A DNA stretch of 64,000 nt from Takashimella koratensis (GCA_003116875.1 BCKT01000008.1:766322-830321), one strand, 5' to 3'. Counted from the stretch's first letter, positions 46,107-57,621 are shown. Numbers and translations: made by a program. The notes: generated by a model not told the origin, from the letters alone.

Positions 46107-47567
46107 ATGTCGCTCAACAATAAGCTGCCTAAAAAGGTCTCGCTCAAACCTAAGCGACACCACGGGTTTCAAGTCTTTCTCTTCCTCCTTGGTTTCCTAC
46201 TCCCGCCGCTTGGTGAGTTCAAGTCACGAGTCTCAACACCGCATTGCGCATCCAGCGGCAATGAAAATGCTTCGGCAATGGATATTCCCTCTCGACAGAC
46301 TCTCTCGCCTGAGGGAATCTGTCCTTGTTGAACGATGCTGACAGATTCAGCCGTCGCCGCCCGTTTCGGTATCGGCTCGGACCTCTTGATCAACATTGTG
46401 AGCACCCATCGCAGTCAAGCTTCACGAACATTGCTAAAATACTGCTTAGATCCTGTGTATCTGTGGATGTAAGCCTCCCTCACCTTGACCGTTAGCTGAC
46501 CTGCCTAGACTTCCCGTGCCACATCCACAAGTGAGTCCATGTCTCGCTTGATACCTTTCACTCCCGCCTGGTCCTCGAGACACCCCTGACGTCGCACAGT
46601 TTTTACATCCAGAACATCCGAAACAACAGTAACCGTGCACGTACCCCCAAGTGGGCCATCAAGGTGAGTCAGACTCCACGCTGCCCCTTCTCGTCGTCAC
46701 TCTCAGCCGGTCACATTAAGACATCACACTGACCTCCATTCCCAGGCCGGCCTCGTCGATAACAGCGACAACCTTCGCCGCGAGCGCAAGAGCCAATGGG
46801 CCAAGCGATACGACGAGCGTAACCCGCACTCCACGCATATCGGCCAGTCGCTCGAGGAAGGCGAGGAGGGCGACAACTACACCCCTTCTGACCCGAACGC
46901 GCACGAGGAGCGCCGTAACGAGGGTCTCTGGCAGAACGACGACGAGGAGTTCTACAACCCTGGTGAGTTGAGGTCTAGCGGAGACAGGAGGAGCGGTGTG
47001 ATGAGTGATAGGGTAGAGCTTGGGCTGACTCGAACAGATGAGGCGCCCAACCAGAGGCACTGGTCGTACCCGGCCAACTTCAACGGCACCGTCGGCGATG
47101 GCAGGTCCAAGAGGCGCAACCAGCCTGCCAGCGGCGACCGCTGGGAGCGGACTGTAAGTTGACCCCTTTCCTCCGTCTCTTTATTCATGTTGTATTGACT
47201 TCTACTCCTACAGCGCGCTGCCCGATCCAACACCGTCTCGTCGTCCAACTCGTCCTCTGGTTATCCGCCTGCCGCAGCGACCGACGACGACGTCCCCGAG
47301 TGGGGCCGCGACTACGGAAGCAAGCGACGATCAAGCAAGAAGAAGACCAACAAGAACACGACAGCTTACGTCAATGAGCCGACTCGGAACGGTGGAGGAG
47401 GAGGGTACGGGAATGGAAGTGCGAATGGGGCAGGAGGATACGGCAGGGAGTTTGATGATGGTTGGAATGATGGAGCAGGGAGGTCGAATGGGGTTCCCCA
47501 GAGTCAGGGGCAGGGACAAGCCCAGCCGAAGAGGGCGGATGGGGATATTTTCTCGCACGAGTTTTAG
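46107..47567 (+). CDS. PMP3/SNA-like small membrane proteolipid with long tail
   Basis: Exons 46107-46212, 46351-46397, 46450-46468, 46509-46530, 46600-46663, 46746-46962, 47038-47153, 47214-47567. Total 314 aa. Exons 3 and 4 are only 19 and 22 nt. The N-terminal domain is a Pmp3/UPF0057 hairpin: 'FLFLLGFLLPPLAVAARFG', 'SDLLINIILCICGYFPCHIHNFYIQN' (about 25-75, split here for brevity by helix pair). The remaining about 240 residues are hydrophilic, with 'YDERNPHSTHIG', acidic stretches, an 'RRNQPASGDRWERT' block and a Gly/Asn-rich end (DIFSHEF). Yeast Sna3/Sna4 have the same head plus a cytosolic tail and go to the vacuole. Pmp3 affects membrane potential and salt tolerance. The tail length argues for the SNA type. 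The exact role here is unknown. Confidence 0.82.
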
Positions 47568-47920
47568 GCGAGGAAGGGACAGGGCGTGGAGGAGAAGTAG
47601 CGGTTGGGTGAGGGGAAGGGAAGACAGGTGAAACAGGGCAAGAGAAATCGGGAGGAGAGGCGTCGGTGGGTAAGAGAGAGAAAGTGGGGAGAGACGGCGT
47701 GGGGACAGCGGGGCTCGTGGCAGGGACAGGGCTGTGGGTGTGAGAGAGCAGGGGGGTCTGGAGAGGTGGAGTACGTGGTGGAAGTAAATCGTCGTGGAAG
47801 TTGACGAAGAGAGAAAACCTGAAAAATCTGTCCTAGTCTGTAAACCCGACTCGGGACCGAGGAGTTGTCTAGAGCCTGAAGGATAGTGACGAAGGGCTGT
47901 GGATGGTTCTGTGGAGTCAC

Positions 47921-47952
<32 letters not shown>

Positions 47953-49712
47953 TTGAGACAGAGGTAGGCGAGGAGTGGGAGGTCAAAGTTGGTCTAAAAT
48001 CCGTTTTGCCTTGGATACGTTGCTACGGTTACCGTTCGTCTTTTTCATATTCAACCCTCTAGGGGTAGGACCCATGTCTGTCAATGTACGAGTATACGAT
48101 GACCACCGAGTTTGGGCTGGTAGGTACCTGTGCTTAGGAGTGGTCCTGTGCTGAGGAGTGGGAGAGTGATGGGCGCTGGTGTCGCGTGGTTGTTGTTGTG
48201 TTGTCGTTGTCGCTCGGTTGGGTCGTCTCAGCTGGCAGTGAGTGAGGGTGTGGCAAGGATCGGTCCGGTCCGGCGAATGGATAATCTTCCCGAGACCTCA
48301 CTCTGGGCGGCGGGCTGTCAACAGCTCAACGGGATCGAGACATTGAGAGATGCAGATCAAGTTTGCCACATGGAGTTGTACAAAGTCCTGTCGATATATT
48401 CCCTCGCAGTATCCCGCTGTCTCTTAGCTGGTGGTACCTCTTCCCTTCCGAATCTTGAGGAGCGGGAAACAAAGCAGGTCTTCCAGACTGTGGAAGCGCT
48501 GATTAGCGATCAACTTTGGAAGCATATTTTTATTTTTTGTTTGTATTATATTTTTTGTTTCCTAAACGAGGATTCTAATGTGATTAGCCGTGGATTAGCC
48601 CTCTCTTTTGCCCTGGGTTAGACTGAAGAGCGTCGCAAGCCCATCTCTCTACTGTGCGATCCATCCACTTTGCCCCTACCCCACGACCTCAATTCAGTCG
48701 CCTCCAATCCAGTCCAATCCAGTCCCCTCTATCCCCCCCATCTCCAACCTTCAACCCCAGTCTTAGCTCCTGCCCCAAGGTCCGTCCGCCCTCCGCCCGA
48801 CGCAACCGAGTCTAGCAGCTCTGCAACAACGCTTTGCAGCGGCAACAACCAAACCCCTTCGTCCAGTCGGTCCGATCCTAGGTTTATTGATCCACCTGAC
48901 CTACAACTCATCTTTGTCAACACTCAACACCCATCCTCCGACTTGTGCATAGGTCCCTCTTCCCTTCGCAGTTACACATCGCACATAGTATCGACCACTT
49001 CGCATCGACCCCGTCAACCGCATCAATTTCCATCGACACATCTGCCCCGCAACTCCTGCAGCGAAAAAAAAACACCGATTACCCATCCACCTCTCTCCCT
49101 CTCTTAGCATCCCCCGACCCGACATCTGACTCCCAATCACCTCGCCTTCCTCACCTCGGCGCACGCTAACCGCCCCTCCCGAGCCCCTGCGCTCACCTCT
49201 TCTCGCCCAACTTGACTTGTCCGACCCGCTTTTCTTGGCCTTCTCCCGACTGGCATTTCGGGGCCACGTCAAACCACACCACACCTCACTTGACTTGCCT
49301 CCGCTTATCGCGCTATCATTCTCCTCTACCTACCTGCGCCATCCACGCACGCCCGTACACGCACTCTTGGTGTCTTATCCACTACTTGCTCATCGCGTCT
49401 TCTGTCCTTTCCCCATCGCAATTGTCGCCTCGTATCGCATTCTCTCGCCTTGCATCGCAATCACACGCACCTCGACCCCAGTTCTTCCTTAACCCCCCAC
49501 GCCCACTTCGCCCCACTTGCTAGCCGCCCGTCGTCTTGCCAACGCGGCTACGTTTTCACATCTCCCACACTACATACATCAAGCTCATCACCACTTCTTC
49601 CCAACGACCTTTTGTAACTCTCGACTTCGGCGCACGCCGCTGCCGCCGTCCATCCCCCCTTTTCCTAACCCCTTCTTGATCCCATCCACCTCCCCGACCT
49701 ACCTACCTACCC
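47568..49712. other. Long upstream region of MAP kinase gene, partly C/T-rich
   Basis: 2.1 kb. It starts with the 3' flank of the PMP3-like gene, including an AG microsatellite. From about 48,660 it becomes strongly C/T-rich on the plus strand, as in many fungal promoters and leaders. Open frames (48130-48621, 48670-49107) lack family features. Confidence 0.45.
47921..47946 (+). repeat. AG microsatellite, 13 units
   Basis: Uninterrupted AG dinucleotides in the 3' flank of the PMP3-like gene. Confidence 0.9.
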
Positions 49713-52328
49713 ATGGATACGTCTCCGTACCTCACCATGTCGTCCTCTTCCCCTCCTCTCCCACCATCAACGCCTCCGCCGCAACGGTCCATGCTACCTC
49801 GATCCCAACAACCTCGGCATATTCATTCCCACCCTGCCTCTCTAAACCCGTCAACCTCAGCCTCGCCCGCGTTTCCGGCCCACCACCCTCACTCACACCC
49901 GTTACCCCGGTCGCCTTTACCCCGCAACCCGTCGAGCTCGGGCGTCGACGGGTATGGCAGCGGTCTCAGCCACGAGCGGGAAGGCAGCGCGACCGAGGTG
50001 TACGAGGGAAGCGAAGTCGATCCCTCGGTGTCGGGAACGTCGGCGTCGGTGCCTTCGTTGTCGGCAGACTATGCGCCGTCGAGCTCCAGTTCGAAACAGC
50101 CGCTTGCGACGCCCGTGTCTGCGCCCCCACCGGGAGGCATGAGGGAGCGGGAAAAGGACCGAGAGCTGTATAGCGGCAGCGGACCGGGGCTGGGGCTGAC
50201 CCGGAGTGGGCGTGGAGCGGTGAGCGCGACCTCCTCGACGACGAGTATGACGGGTTTGCTCGGGATGAGCATGAGCATGACTTCGAACGCGGGTGGAACG
50301 GGGACAGCAGGAGGCGGTGCAACACCCCAAACGGGCGCGAGCAAGATGGCGGCAGCGGCAGCTGCTAAGCGGCGAGGCGACCAGCTCGAGTCGTTCGGAC
50401 GCGAACTACGGTGGACAGACGATGAGCACCCTCTCTCGGATAAATCCCTAGACGCGAGGGACTACCACACGATTCACACCATGTCGCACCTCTTCCATGT
50501 CCCGCGGCGGTGGAGGCTCCTCCGGCCCCTCGGTCAGGGCGCGTACGGGCTCGTCATCTCGGTGCAAGATGACTTATCGGGCGAACCGGTAGCTGTCAAG
50601 TGTATCACTCGAGTCTTCGACAAGGTCATCCTTGCTCGTCGAGCGTTGAGGGAGATTACTCTCCTCCGGCATTTCGGCGACCACGAGAATCTCACTGGTT
50701 TGATCGACCTAGATAATGTCTGGGACGGGTACAACGAGATCTACCTCTACATGGAACCCATGGAAGCAGACTTGCACCAGATCGTACGGTCCGGCCAGCC
50801 GCTAAGCACAGCACACGTCCAATACTTTCTCTACCAGCTCTTACGCGGTATGAAGTACATCCACTCTGCGAACGTCATCCACCGAGATTTGAAACCGGGG
50901 AATCTGTTGGTCAACTCGGACTGCGAATTGAAGATTTGCGATTTCGGGTTGGCCAGAGGGTTTCGAACGGGTCCAGCGGCGGAGGACGATCCGAGGTTGA
51001 CAGAGTACGTAGCGACGAGGTGGTATCGCGCTCCCGAGGTCATGCTCTCCAATCGACAATATACGACGGCGATTGATGTCTGGTCAATCGGTTGTATCCT
51101 CGCCGAGTTACTCGGTGGGAAACCGTTGTTTAAGGGGAAAGACTACGTGGACCAACTCAACCTAATCCTCTCTGTCTTGGGTACACCAGACGACGAGACT
51201 CTCGAACGTGTGGGTTCTGAAAAGGCCTGTGCGTACATTCGGACGCTCCCGTTCTCTCCTCGGATCCCATTCGACCAGCTCCTCCCTGACCCGGGGGAGT
51301 ACGCCGTTGACCTCCTCGACAAACTACTCGCTTTCGACCCAGACCAGCGAATCACAGTCGCGGCGGCCCTCACACACCCCTATGTCGCGGCGTACCACGA
51401 GCCGTCGGACGAGCCCGACTGTCACGCCGTGTTTGATAAGTGGGAGGACGTGGAGGGGCTGGAGACGATCGAGCAGCTGCGCGACGCGATCACCCGAGAG
51501 ATCAGGGAGTTTAGGGCGGAAGTGCGCGACGTGGTGTATAGTGATGAAGAGGATGAGGGTGAAGCTGGTTTGGGAGAGACAGAGGCTACACCGTCGGTTG
51601 GGCTGGTCGGGGCTACACTGGTCGCTTCGCCTCTTCCTCACGACGAAACCAGTGTCACAGGCATCATGCCCTCCCTGTCACCTACACACCGTACGGCTCG
51701 AACCATGGGCACACCTGGTGTCTCTCCACTCTCTGGCCCTCCCGCTGCGCTCCCGCCTACCGCGCCCGGGTCCTCTTCCCGTCGCCGCAACACCAGCCGC
51801 GACGCGAGCCCTATCACCCCCGCCACGGCCATCTCGGAGGAATCCTTCGGCCACCCGCCGGGTTCCGGGTTCCCACCTGGTACCTTATCTGGTCGCTCGT
51901 CTCGCCGCTCTTCGTCTCATCTCCGCCGCCCGACATCTTTCCTCTTCGGTGCGGGTATGACACCGCTCTCCACTTTGACCTCGCTCCCTGGCACCTCTGG
52001 CGCGCCGCAGCCTATCAACACCAACACTGGTTTGGGTCTGTCCGGGTCCGCGATCGTCTCTGCCGGGCCGAACGGATTGGGAACGGGAGGAACCGGACCA
52101 GGAAGCGCCGAGACCAATTCAGGACCATCGTCGACTCTAGGTGGGAGGAGGTCGAGAGCTCCCTCGGCTTCAGCCGGGATAGATACGGCAGCACTGGGCA
52201 AATTGATAAGGAGGTTGAGTACGGTGAATCTTCAGGATTTAAGAGACGCAGCGGAAGAAGTGCCGCCAATGACGGTAAGCCCGAGTGATGCGCCCCCGAG
52301 CGAAGTGCCAAAGTCGTTTGGCCAGTAA
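49713..52328 (+). CDS. MPK1: Cell-wall-integrity MAP kinase (Slt2/Mpk1 type)
   Basis: Intronless, 871 aa. The kinase domain spans about 267-560: 'LGQGAYGLV' (P-loop), 'VAVKCITRVFDKVILARRALREI', 'VIHRDLKPGNLLVNSDCELKICDFGLARG', activation-loop T430-E-Y432 in 'LTEYVATRWYRAPEV', and 'SIGCILAELLGGKPLF'. HRDLKPGNLLVN and the F-D-K spacing are those of Slt2/Mpk1, the terminal MAPK of the Pkc1-Bck1-Mkk cascade that guards cell-wall stress. A common-docking-like acidic stretch follows the kinase core ('HEPSDEPDCHAVFDKW'). Unlike the about 420-480-aa family norm, there is a 265-residue Ser/Pro/Gly-rich N-terminal extension and about 270 residues after the core. The first ATG at 49713 precedes others at 49737 and 49791. 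A later start (for example 50344 or 50480) would give a conventional size and cannot be excluded. The kinase family call is firm. Confidence 0.93.
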   Translation: MDTSPYLTMSSSSPPLPPSTPPPQRSMLPRSQQPRHIHSHPASLNPSTSASPAFPAHHPHSHPLPRSPLPRNPSSSGVDGYGSGLSHEREGSATEVYEGSEVDPSVSGTSASVPSLSADYAPSSSSSKQPLATPVSAPPPGGMREREKDRELYSGSGPGLGLTRSGRGAVSATSSTTSMTGLLGMSMSMTSNAGGTGTAGGGATPQTGASKMAAAAAAKRRGDQLESFGRELRWTDDEHPLSDKSLDARDYHTIHTMSHLFHVPRRWRLLRPLGQGAYGLVISVQDDLSGEPVAVKCITRVFDKVILARRALREITLLRHFGDHENLTGLIDLDNVWDGYNEIYLYMEPMEADLHQIVRSGQPLSTAHVQYFLYQLLRGMKYIHSANVIHRDLKPGNLLVNSDCELKICDFGLARGFRTGPAAEDDPRLTEYVATRWYRAPEVMLSNRQYTTAIDVWSIGCILAELLGGKPLFKGKDYVDQLNLILSVLGTPDDETLERVGSEKACAYIRTLPFSPRIPFDQLLPDPGEYAVDLLDKLLAFDPDQRITVAAALTHPYVAAYHEPSDEPDCHAVFDKWEDVEGLETIEQLRDAITREIREFRAEVRDVVYSDEEDEGEAGLGETEATPSVGLVGATLVASPLPHDETSVTGIMPSLSPTHRTARTMGTPGVSPLSGPPAALPPTAPGSSSRRRNTSRDASPITPATAISEESFGHPPGSGFPPGTLSGRSSRRSSSHLRRPTSFLFGAGMTPLSTLTSLPGTSGAPQPINTNTGLGLSGSAIVSAGPNGLGTGGTGPGSAETNSGPSSTLGGRRSRAPSASAGIDTAALGKLIRRLSTVNLQDLRDAAEEVPPMTVSPSDAPPSEVPKSFGQ

Positions 52329-52774
52329 GGGTACACGGGAATGGGGGAAGGAGTGGAGTAGGAAGAGTGGAGGGGAAGGGGGAAGGGGGAAGGGGTGAGA
52401 GGGCAAAGTGAGGGAAAAGGAAAGGTACAGGTTGAGAAGAAGTTGGATGAAGAGAAATACCTGATAGAGTTTGGACGTCGTCTCTTGTCTCATCTAGCCT
52501 CTTTCACTGCCCGGGCGCACGTAGACAACCACACACCATCCTCATTCACCACACAAGAAATACAATCACACCAATGACCCATTAGTCAAAACTCATCGTC
52601 TCATCGTCACCACCATAGCACTTTTACCATACTATTCCAATCTACAATCTTATCATTTTTACCAATCACAACTTGTTCAAACTTTTTTCTGCATTTCTTG
52701 ACATATAATATGTGAACAAACATCCAACTACTTGTTTTTGCAGGTTGCATTTTTGTCTACTGGTCTATGGATGA
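52329..52774. other. Convergent spacer, MAP kinase / HSC20
   Basis: G/A-rich start (GGGGAA repeats at 52371-52396), then A/T-rich terminator-like sequence. No gene. Confidence 0.45.
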
Positions 52775-53944
52775 TCAAAGTTTGTCTTTGGCAGCGTTCT
52801 CGAGGCCGACCCAGTATTTGAGCTGAACGGCGAGAGTACGTGCCGAGTCGAGGTCAGGTGGGGTCGCTGCGAATGCGGTTCTCAGGTCGGCGACAGTAGC
52901 TTCGACTCGTTCTGTTGTGTACAAGAGAGAACGTGAAAGAAGGTTGAGGAGGACATTGAAAGGGGAGAAAACACGTGTCAGTCAGCTATGTTCATACTCG
53001 GCGACCTCGGATCCAACACATTGGTGAGAGAAAGAGTCCTCGGCAGCGACTGAACCACTTACGATGATTTCGATCCCGAATCGCTTCAATCTCTTCGTGT
53101 GAATCCGAAACTTCTTCAAGTTCTTCCCTCGCCTCCATAATCTCCATCAACAGATCTGGATCCGTCACTGAATCTGTCTCCAACGTTGGGGATCCATAAA
53201 CCTCGAGCTGCATCAATCAGCAACCCATTCTTCACGATGGCCAAAGGCCTACACCTGGATACACCATACACCTGCGTGAGGGAAAAAAGGATTACTCACG
53301 AGATATTCTGCTCTTCTTAAGGGGTCCGCAAGGACTTCGTACGCTTTATTCACCCTCCCACTGAGGTCTCGAGCAAGGTCGGATCCACCGTGTCGGTCAG
53401 GATGCAAGTCCCTTTGCCTAGCCAACATTCGAGCCCGAAGGTCACGCGGGTCAAGGTCGTATCCACCCCCCGGAAGCGCGGCGATCTCAGTCACGCCAGC
53501 GGTAGACCCAGGGGTGGCCGAGCTAGAAGAAGGGGGGGAGGAAGGGGTGAGGAAAAGAAGAGAGTGGAGAGTTAGATCAGAAGGGATAGGGATGAGACCT
53601 CGACATGAAGGGCAAGGAGAGGCCGAGAGTGGGATAGGTGAGAAACAGAGTGGACAAGGTCGAGTAGGTGTTGGTGTGGAGGAAGAAGAGGAAGAGGAGG
53701 AGGAGGTGGTGGAGCGGACAGAGGAAAAGTGTCGAGGAGAGGGAGCGAAACGGGAGATGAGAGGGCGATGGGAAGCAAGTAGTGTAGCGGATCGAGCGGA
53801 TCGAGCGGATTCAGCGGTGCGAGGGATGGAGGTGGAAAGAGCGGCGCGGGTGGAGGTAGATCCGGATTGTGGACGCGTGAATCGGGTGGATCGAGGGACC
53901 AAAGAGGACAGACGAGGGACCAAGGCAGTACCAGGTCGAGACAT
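52775..53944 (-). CDS. HSC20: Mitochondrial J-protein HSC20/Jac1 with N-terminal Cys4 motif
   Basis: Exons (minus): 53944-53300, 53207-53063, 52911-52775. Total 308 aa. Residues 1-95 are Arg/Ser-rich, fitting a mitochondrial presequence. Then C97-x2-C100...C111-x2-C114 forms a rubredoxin-like zinc site. The J-domain carries HPD at 181-183 ('ARQRDLHPDRHGG', 'VNKAYEVLADPLRRAEYL'), and the C-terminal HSCB helical domain has 'LLMEIMEAREELEEV' and 'AVQLKYWVGLENAAKD', including the L-x5-Y-W-type Isu-binding face. HSC20 hands the Fe-S scaffold Isu1 to Hsp70 for cluster transfer. Baker's yeast Jac1 lacks the Cys4 module that animal HSCB and plant HSCB have, so this fungus keeps the fuller form. Confidence 0.9.
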
Positions 53945-54568
53945 TGTCAGTTCTAAGATGTAGGCAAAGCAGCGAAGAGATGAACGAGATGAACGAGATG
54001 AAGAAATTCAGACAAGGTGACGGCGTTGAAAAACGACGTAATCGATCACGGTCACGGTGCTTATGCTGATTTTATTCCGGCAGACGGGTCAGCGGGTCGG
54101 CCAACCGAGAGAATGGCTCGGAACTACCTTGGCCGCTGAGATGAAACCTCGATAGGACAAGGACAAGAACAACGCATGATAGAACCATGCATGCTGAAAA
54201 TAAGAGCGGTGTTAAGTGTATATATCACTCTCGGCCCATAATCGACAACCCCCTCGGTCCTGGTTTCTCGGTCCTCACCCCTCGCTCGCCGCCAGACCTC
54301 CAGACCTCCAAACTCTCAAACCTCCTGCCCCTCGCCTTTCGCTTTCGCTCCTTCTTCCTGTCGATGATGTATACTGTACATGTGTAGGGGTTGGTGGGCA
54401 GATCGGTCTGGGTGCCAGGTCGGGGATGGGGATGGGTATACATGGTTGATTGAGATGAGAGAGGAGAAGGGTCTGTGCAGTTCGGTGAGAGGATCAAGAA
54501 GAGGTAACGATCAAGGTAGAGGAAGGAAAGGGGATGGAGGGAAAGTCGGAGTCGGTGTAGGTCGATGC
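53945..54568. other. HSC20 upstream region and TIM17 3' flank
   Basis: No gene supported. Short direct repeats GAACGAGAT occur near 53979-53998. Confidence 0.45.
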
Positions 54569-54673
54569 CTACGCCAGAGCGGCGGGTGCTGCCGGAGCAG
54601 TGGCTGCTGCTTGCTCGGGTACTACGAATGTCAGCTCCAAGCTCATATCAAGATCTTCAAACTTTTGGATCTC

Positions 54674-54726
<53 letters not shown>

Positions 54727-55637
54727 GGGCGTAGACTGTAACTCACATTGCATCTGAGGGATGGGCTGGGCGAAAGCGCGGTTCATGAGGATACCGACAC
54801 CTTCAAAGACACCAAGGAGGACACCGCACCCGATTGCCGAGGTGAGTGCTGATCGTGGGCCAGCTGGGAGAGTGCAGTGTCAGTGATCTACCTCTGTGCT
54901 TTGACGCTGGTAGTGGTAAAGCCTTTTACAGTGACTTCCACAACCAAGCAAAATCCAGGTGTCTACCATGCCTAGACAGGTGTCCTCGTGCGTGTGCTAA
55001 TCCAGGACCCCGACTCACCTCGAATAGCAAGCGTTCCACCAGTTAAGAAACCCGAGATGATAGCGTTCCAAGAATCCTCTTTTTGCCTGTACCCTTTGAC
55101 AGCACAATCGAATGAAGAGAAGAGACCACCCCAGATTCCGAAGTTGCCACCGAGGACAGGAGCGCGAGCCTTGATTGCTGACAAGGAACCGACAAAGCGC
55201 TCGCCCTGTGTTTAAAAGTCGTTTGCGAGGAGAGCGAAGGAATCGTCGCGAAGGCAGATGGATAGTTGAAGAGACGAAGAGAAAAGCGAAAGCAAGGATG
55301 ATTTGAGCAAGTGGGAAAGTGAGGAGAGACAACGTGTCAGTCAATACGATGAAAGAAACAAGGTAGACCCATGACCCACCCGAGGACTATTCCGTGCACC
55401 CTTGATACCGTGCCAGATACCACCACCGATCGCGCCCATAGCGAACGCTCCGCCAAAGTCGTTGAGGATAACATAAGGACTGTGAGAAGTTAGAGGAAGC
55501 GGAGGTTGTTAGCTTGCGACGTGAGGTACAAGAAGAGGGAGAATGTTGTCCTCCAATTTTTGCACTCAAGGGGAACACAGGGATATACCACAGACAAGCA
55601 CGCACCATGGGTCCCGAGTGTGGTCTGCGTGCGCCAT
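54569..55637 (-). CDS. TIM17: Mitochondrial import inner membrane translocase subunit TIM17
   Basis: Exons (minus): 55637-55606, 55479-55380, 55205-55019, 54863-54747, 54621-54569. Total 162 aa. It starts [21 protein letters not shown] and contains '[20 protein letters not shown]', '[19 protein letters not shown]', '[16 protein letters not shown]' and '[18 protein letters not shown]': four hydrophobic helices with G-x3-G motifs, as in all Tim17/22/23 proteins. C11 and C78 correspond to the conserved disulfide pair of Tim17. It is the core of the TIM23 presequence translocase. The C-terminus ([13 protein letters not shown]) is a variable Ala/Pro tail. Intron 4 holds a 46-nt AG microsatellite. 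Confidence 0.95.
54677..54722 (+). repeat. AG microsatellite, 23 units, inside TIM17 intron 4
   Basis: Perfect AG repeat between the branch region and donor of a 125-nt intron. On the transcript strand it reads (CT)n, a polypyrimidine stretch. Confidence 0.92.
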
Positions 55638-56192
55638 GGTGGTTGGGAAAGATTAGGAAGAAGACGGAGGTCGATCGATACAAGCGAAATTGAGTGAGTT
55701 GATCTATCGATTCCAGGATCGACGACAAGATCTGCGGACCGTGGGAGACAGAAGTCGGCACTGCTACGCTTTGGGCAGGGCTAGATTGGGGGATGAAGGT
55801 GGGCTGAGACTGGAAAGTGAGACAGACGGTGGACAGAGTGATAGGTGAGGTGGAGAGAAAGATATCGAAACAGTGGAAGAAAAAAAAAAAGACGGGTTAA
55901 AGGCGGGGACAAAATAAAATGGGGCCAGTTGCAAGAGATTTTCAGTCAACCTGAGGACCACCGAGCGACTTGACAACATCACGACAACACACCACACACA
56001 TACAGCACCGACGCTCATCACATCACCCAGCTACCGGAAGAGATCAAGCACCTCGGGGAACAGACCAGCACGCATAGCATATACAAGCGGGCGACACCTC
56101 TGCGGAAAGATACAGAGGGCATTGCGTCTGTGAAGACTCTAGCTCAACGACAACTACACCCTTGCACCCAATCCTTCGTGACGTGAACTAGA
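55638..56192. promoter_or_regulatory. Divergent promoter TIM17 / RPB8
   Basis: 555 bp between the two start codons. An A run lies at 55879-55890. No TATA box or defined motif seen. Confidence 0.45.
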
Positions 56193-57150
56193 ATGGACGA
56201 GCGATCAAATATCATCTTCGAGGACCGGTTTACTGTCGCGGTAGGTATCGACCTATGTCTCATGGATATGCTTGTCCTCTTCGCAGCCATGTACTACTTA
56301 AAGCCTTGCTGACGTGTGTCCCACTTGCTCTGCTTGTCCTTCCCCTTCTTCTTCCCTCTACTCGCTGCCTATCTCTCCCTGCTCGTTCCGTGCCCTGCCT
56401 CCGCCTTCAGGATGTGGACAAAGACGGACGCCGTTTCGATCGTGTATCCCGAATAACCGCGACATCCACAGACTTGGGTATGCACCTCACCCTGGATATC
56501 GCGTCCGAGCTGTACCCGTTGGTCGCAAACGAGGTTTTTGCGCTCGCGATCGCGCGGTCCCTCAAACCCGAGGAAGACCGACTGGCCGCCGAGGCAGAGG
56601 ACGAGGATGGAGAGGGGATTGGAGGAGGGAAGAAGGTCAAGCGCGAGTTGTGGAGGAGTGAAGATCAGGGATTGGCAAGTGATTATGATTATGTCATGTA
56701 TGGGAAGGTAAGTGTAGATTGGACGTAAGATGGGATGGCGAAGAGGGAGCGGATGAGGAGAAAGAGAGAAGAAGAGGAGCAGTGGGGTGAGATGGGTAGG
56801 GGGATAAATCAGGGCAGTGAGACAGGGTCTGGGCGATGTTGATGTCTCGCCGTGGAGAGGCTCAAAGACTGCCGTTGACCCCGCCGTTGACCCCGCCATT
56901 GACCATTCACGCAGGTGTACAAATTTGACGACTCTCAAAAGGGCGAGAACATGACGTGAGTGATCTCTTTCGGTTCAACATGACCCACACCCTATCCTTG
57001 TCTTGTTATGCTGACGGTGTTTTCCCTTGACTCCCCTGTAGAACCGCATACATCTCATACGGCGGACTTTTGATGGCTCTTCGTGGATCTTATCGTCACC
57101 TCGCCAACGTCATTGTCGGCGAGAACGTCTACCTCTTGATCCGCAAGTAA
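56193..57150 (+). CDS. RPB8: RNA polymerase I/II/III shared subunit RPB8
   Basis: Exons 56193-56240, 56411-56707, 56915-56955, 57042-57150. Total 164 aa. It starts MDERSNIIFEDRFTVA, then 'DVDKDGRRFDRVSRITATS', 'LTLDIASELYPLVANEVF', 'YDYVMYGKVYKFDD', 'ISYGGLLMALRGSYRHL' and the ending 'GENVYLLIRK'. These are the OB-fold landmarks of Rpb8, the subunit common to all three nuclear polymerases. An acidic/basic insert (about 75-95, LAAEAEDEDGEGIGGGKK) sits in the loop known to vary. Intron 3 contains three imperfect 12-bp repeats GCCGTTGACCCC (56871-56904). Confidence 0.95.
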
Positions 57151-57621
57151 AGCGCGCCGAAACTTGGCGCATGATCCGTAGTGTAGGCTTAAGCTGGATG
57201 GGATCAAAGGCTTTTGTCAACTGTGAACGGGGATAGGGACGGGGTCCAAGACAGAGGTAGACTTGTGGATTCACTGGATACCGATACACAGGGCACCGCT
57301 TCGTTGTGTCATTTTTTTCTTTCTTCTCTCTCAACATGCATAATTATCACGCAACGAGCTTGGGCGACACGAGGCGAGTTTTACTTAGTACATGGAACCA
57401 CTTTCATCTCATCTATAGAAAAGGATTAGGACAGAGATATTGTAGGTTTGATAATAGAGCGCCGACGAGAGTTGAGTCTTGTCTCTGTGTCTCTTAGGTG
57501 TGGACAAGTATTTTCGAGTAGGCAGAAGTCGTGGACGAGAGGTAAAGAATAGAGAAAGCAAAAAGGACCTAGAGATCGAGCATCAAGGCGTTTCACGTGC
57601 ACCAGACATCCCAGACGCCGC
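57151..57621. other. Convergent spacer RPB8 / STT4
   Basis: 3' UTRs. No gene. Confidence 0.45.

Noticed and set aside
48130..48621. 163-codon open frame on the plus strand
   Set aside because: No family resemblance, A/T-rich low-quality C-terminal half, lies in a 3'/promoter region, no splice support.
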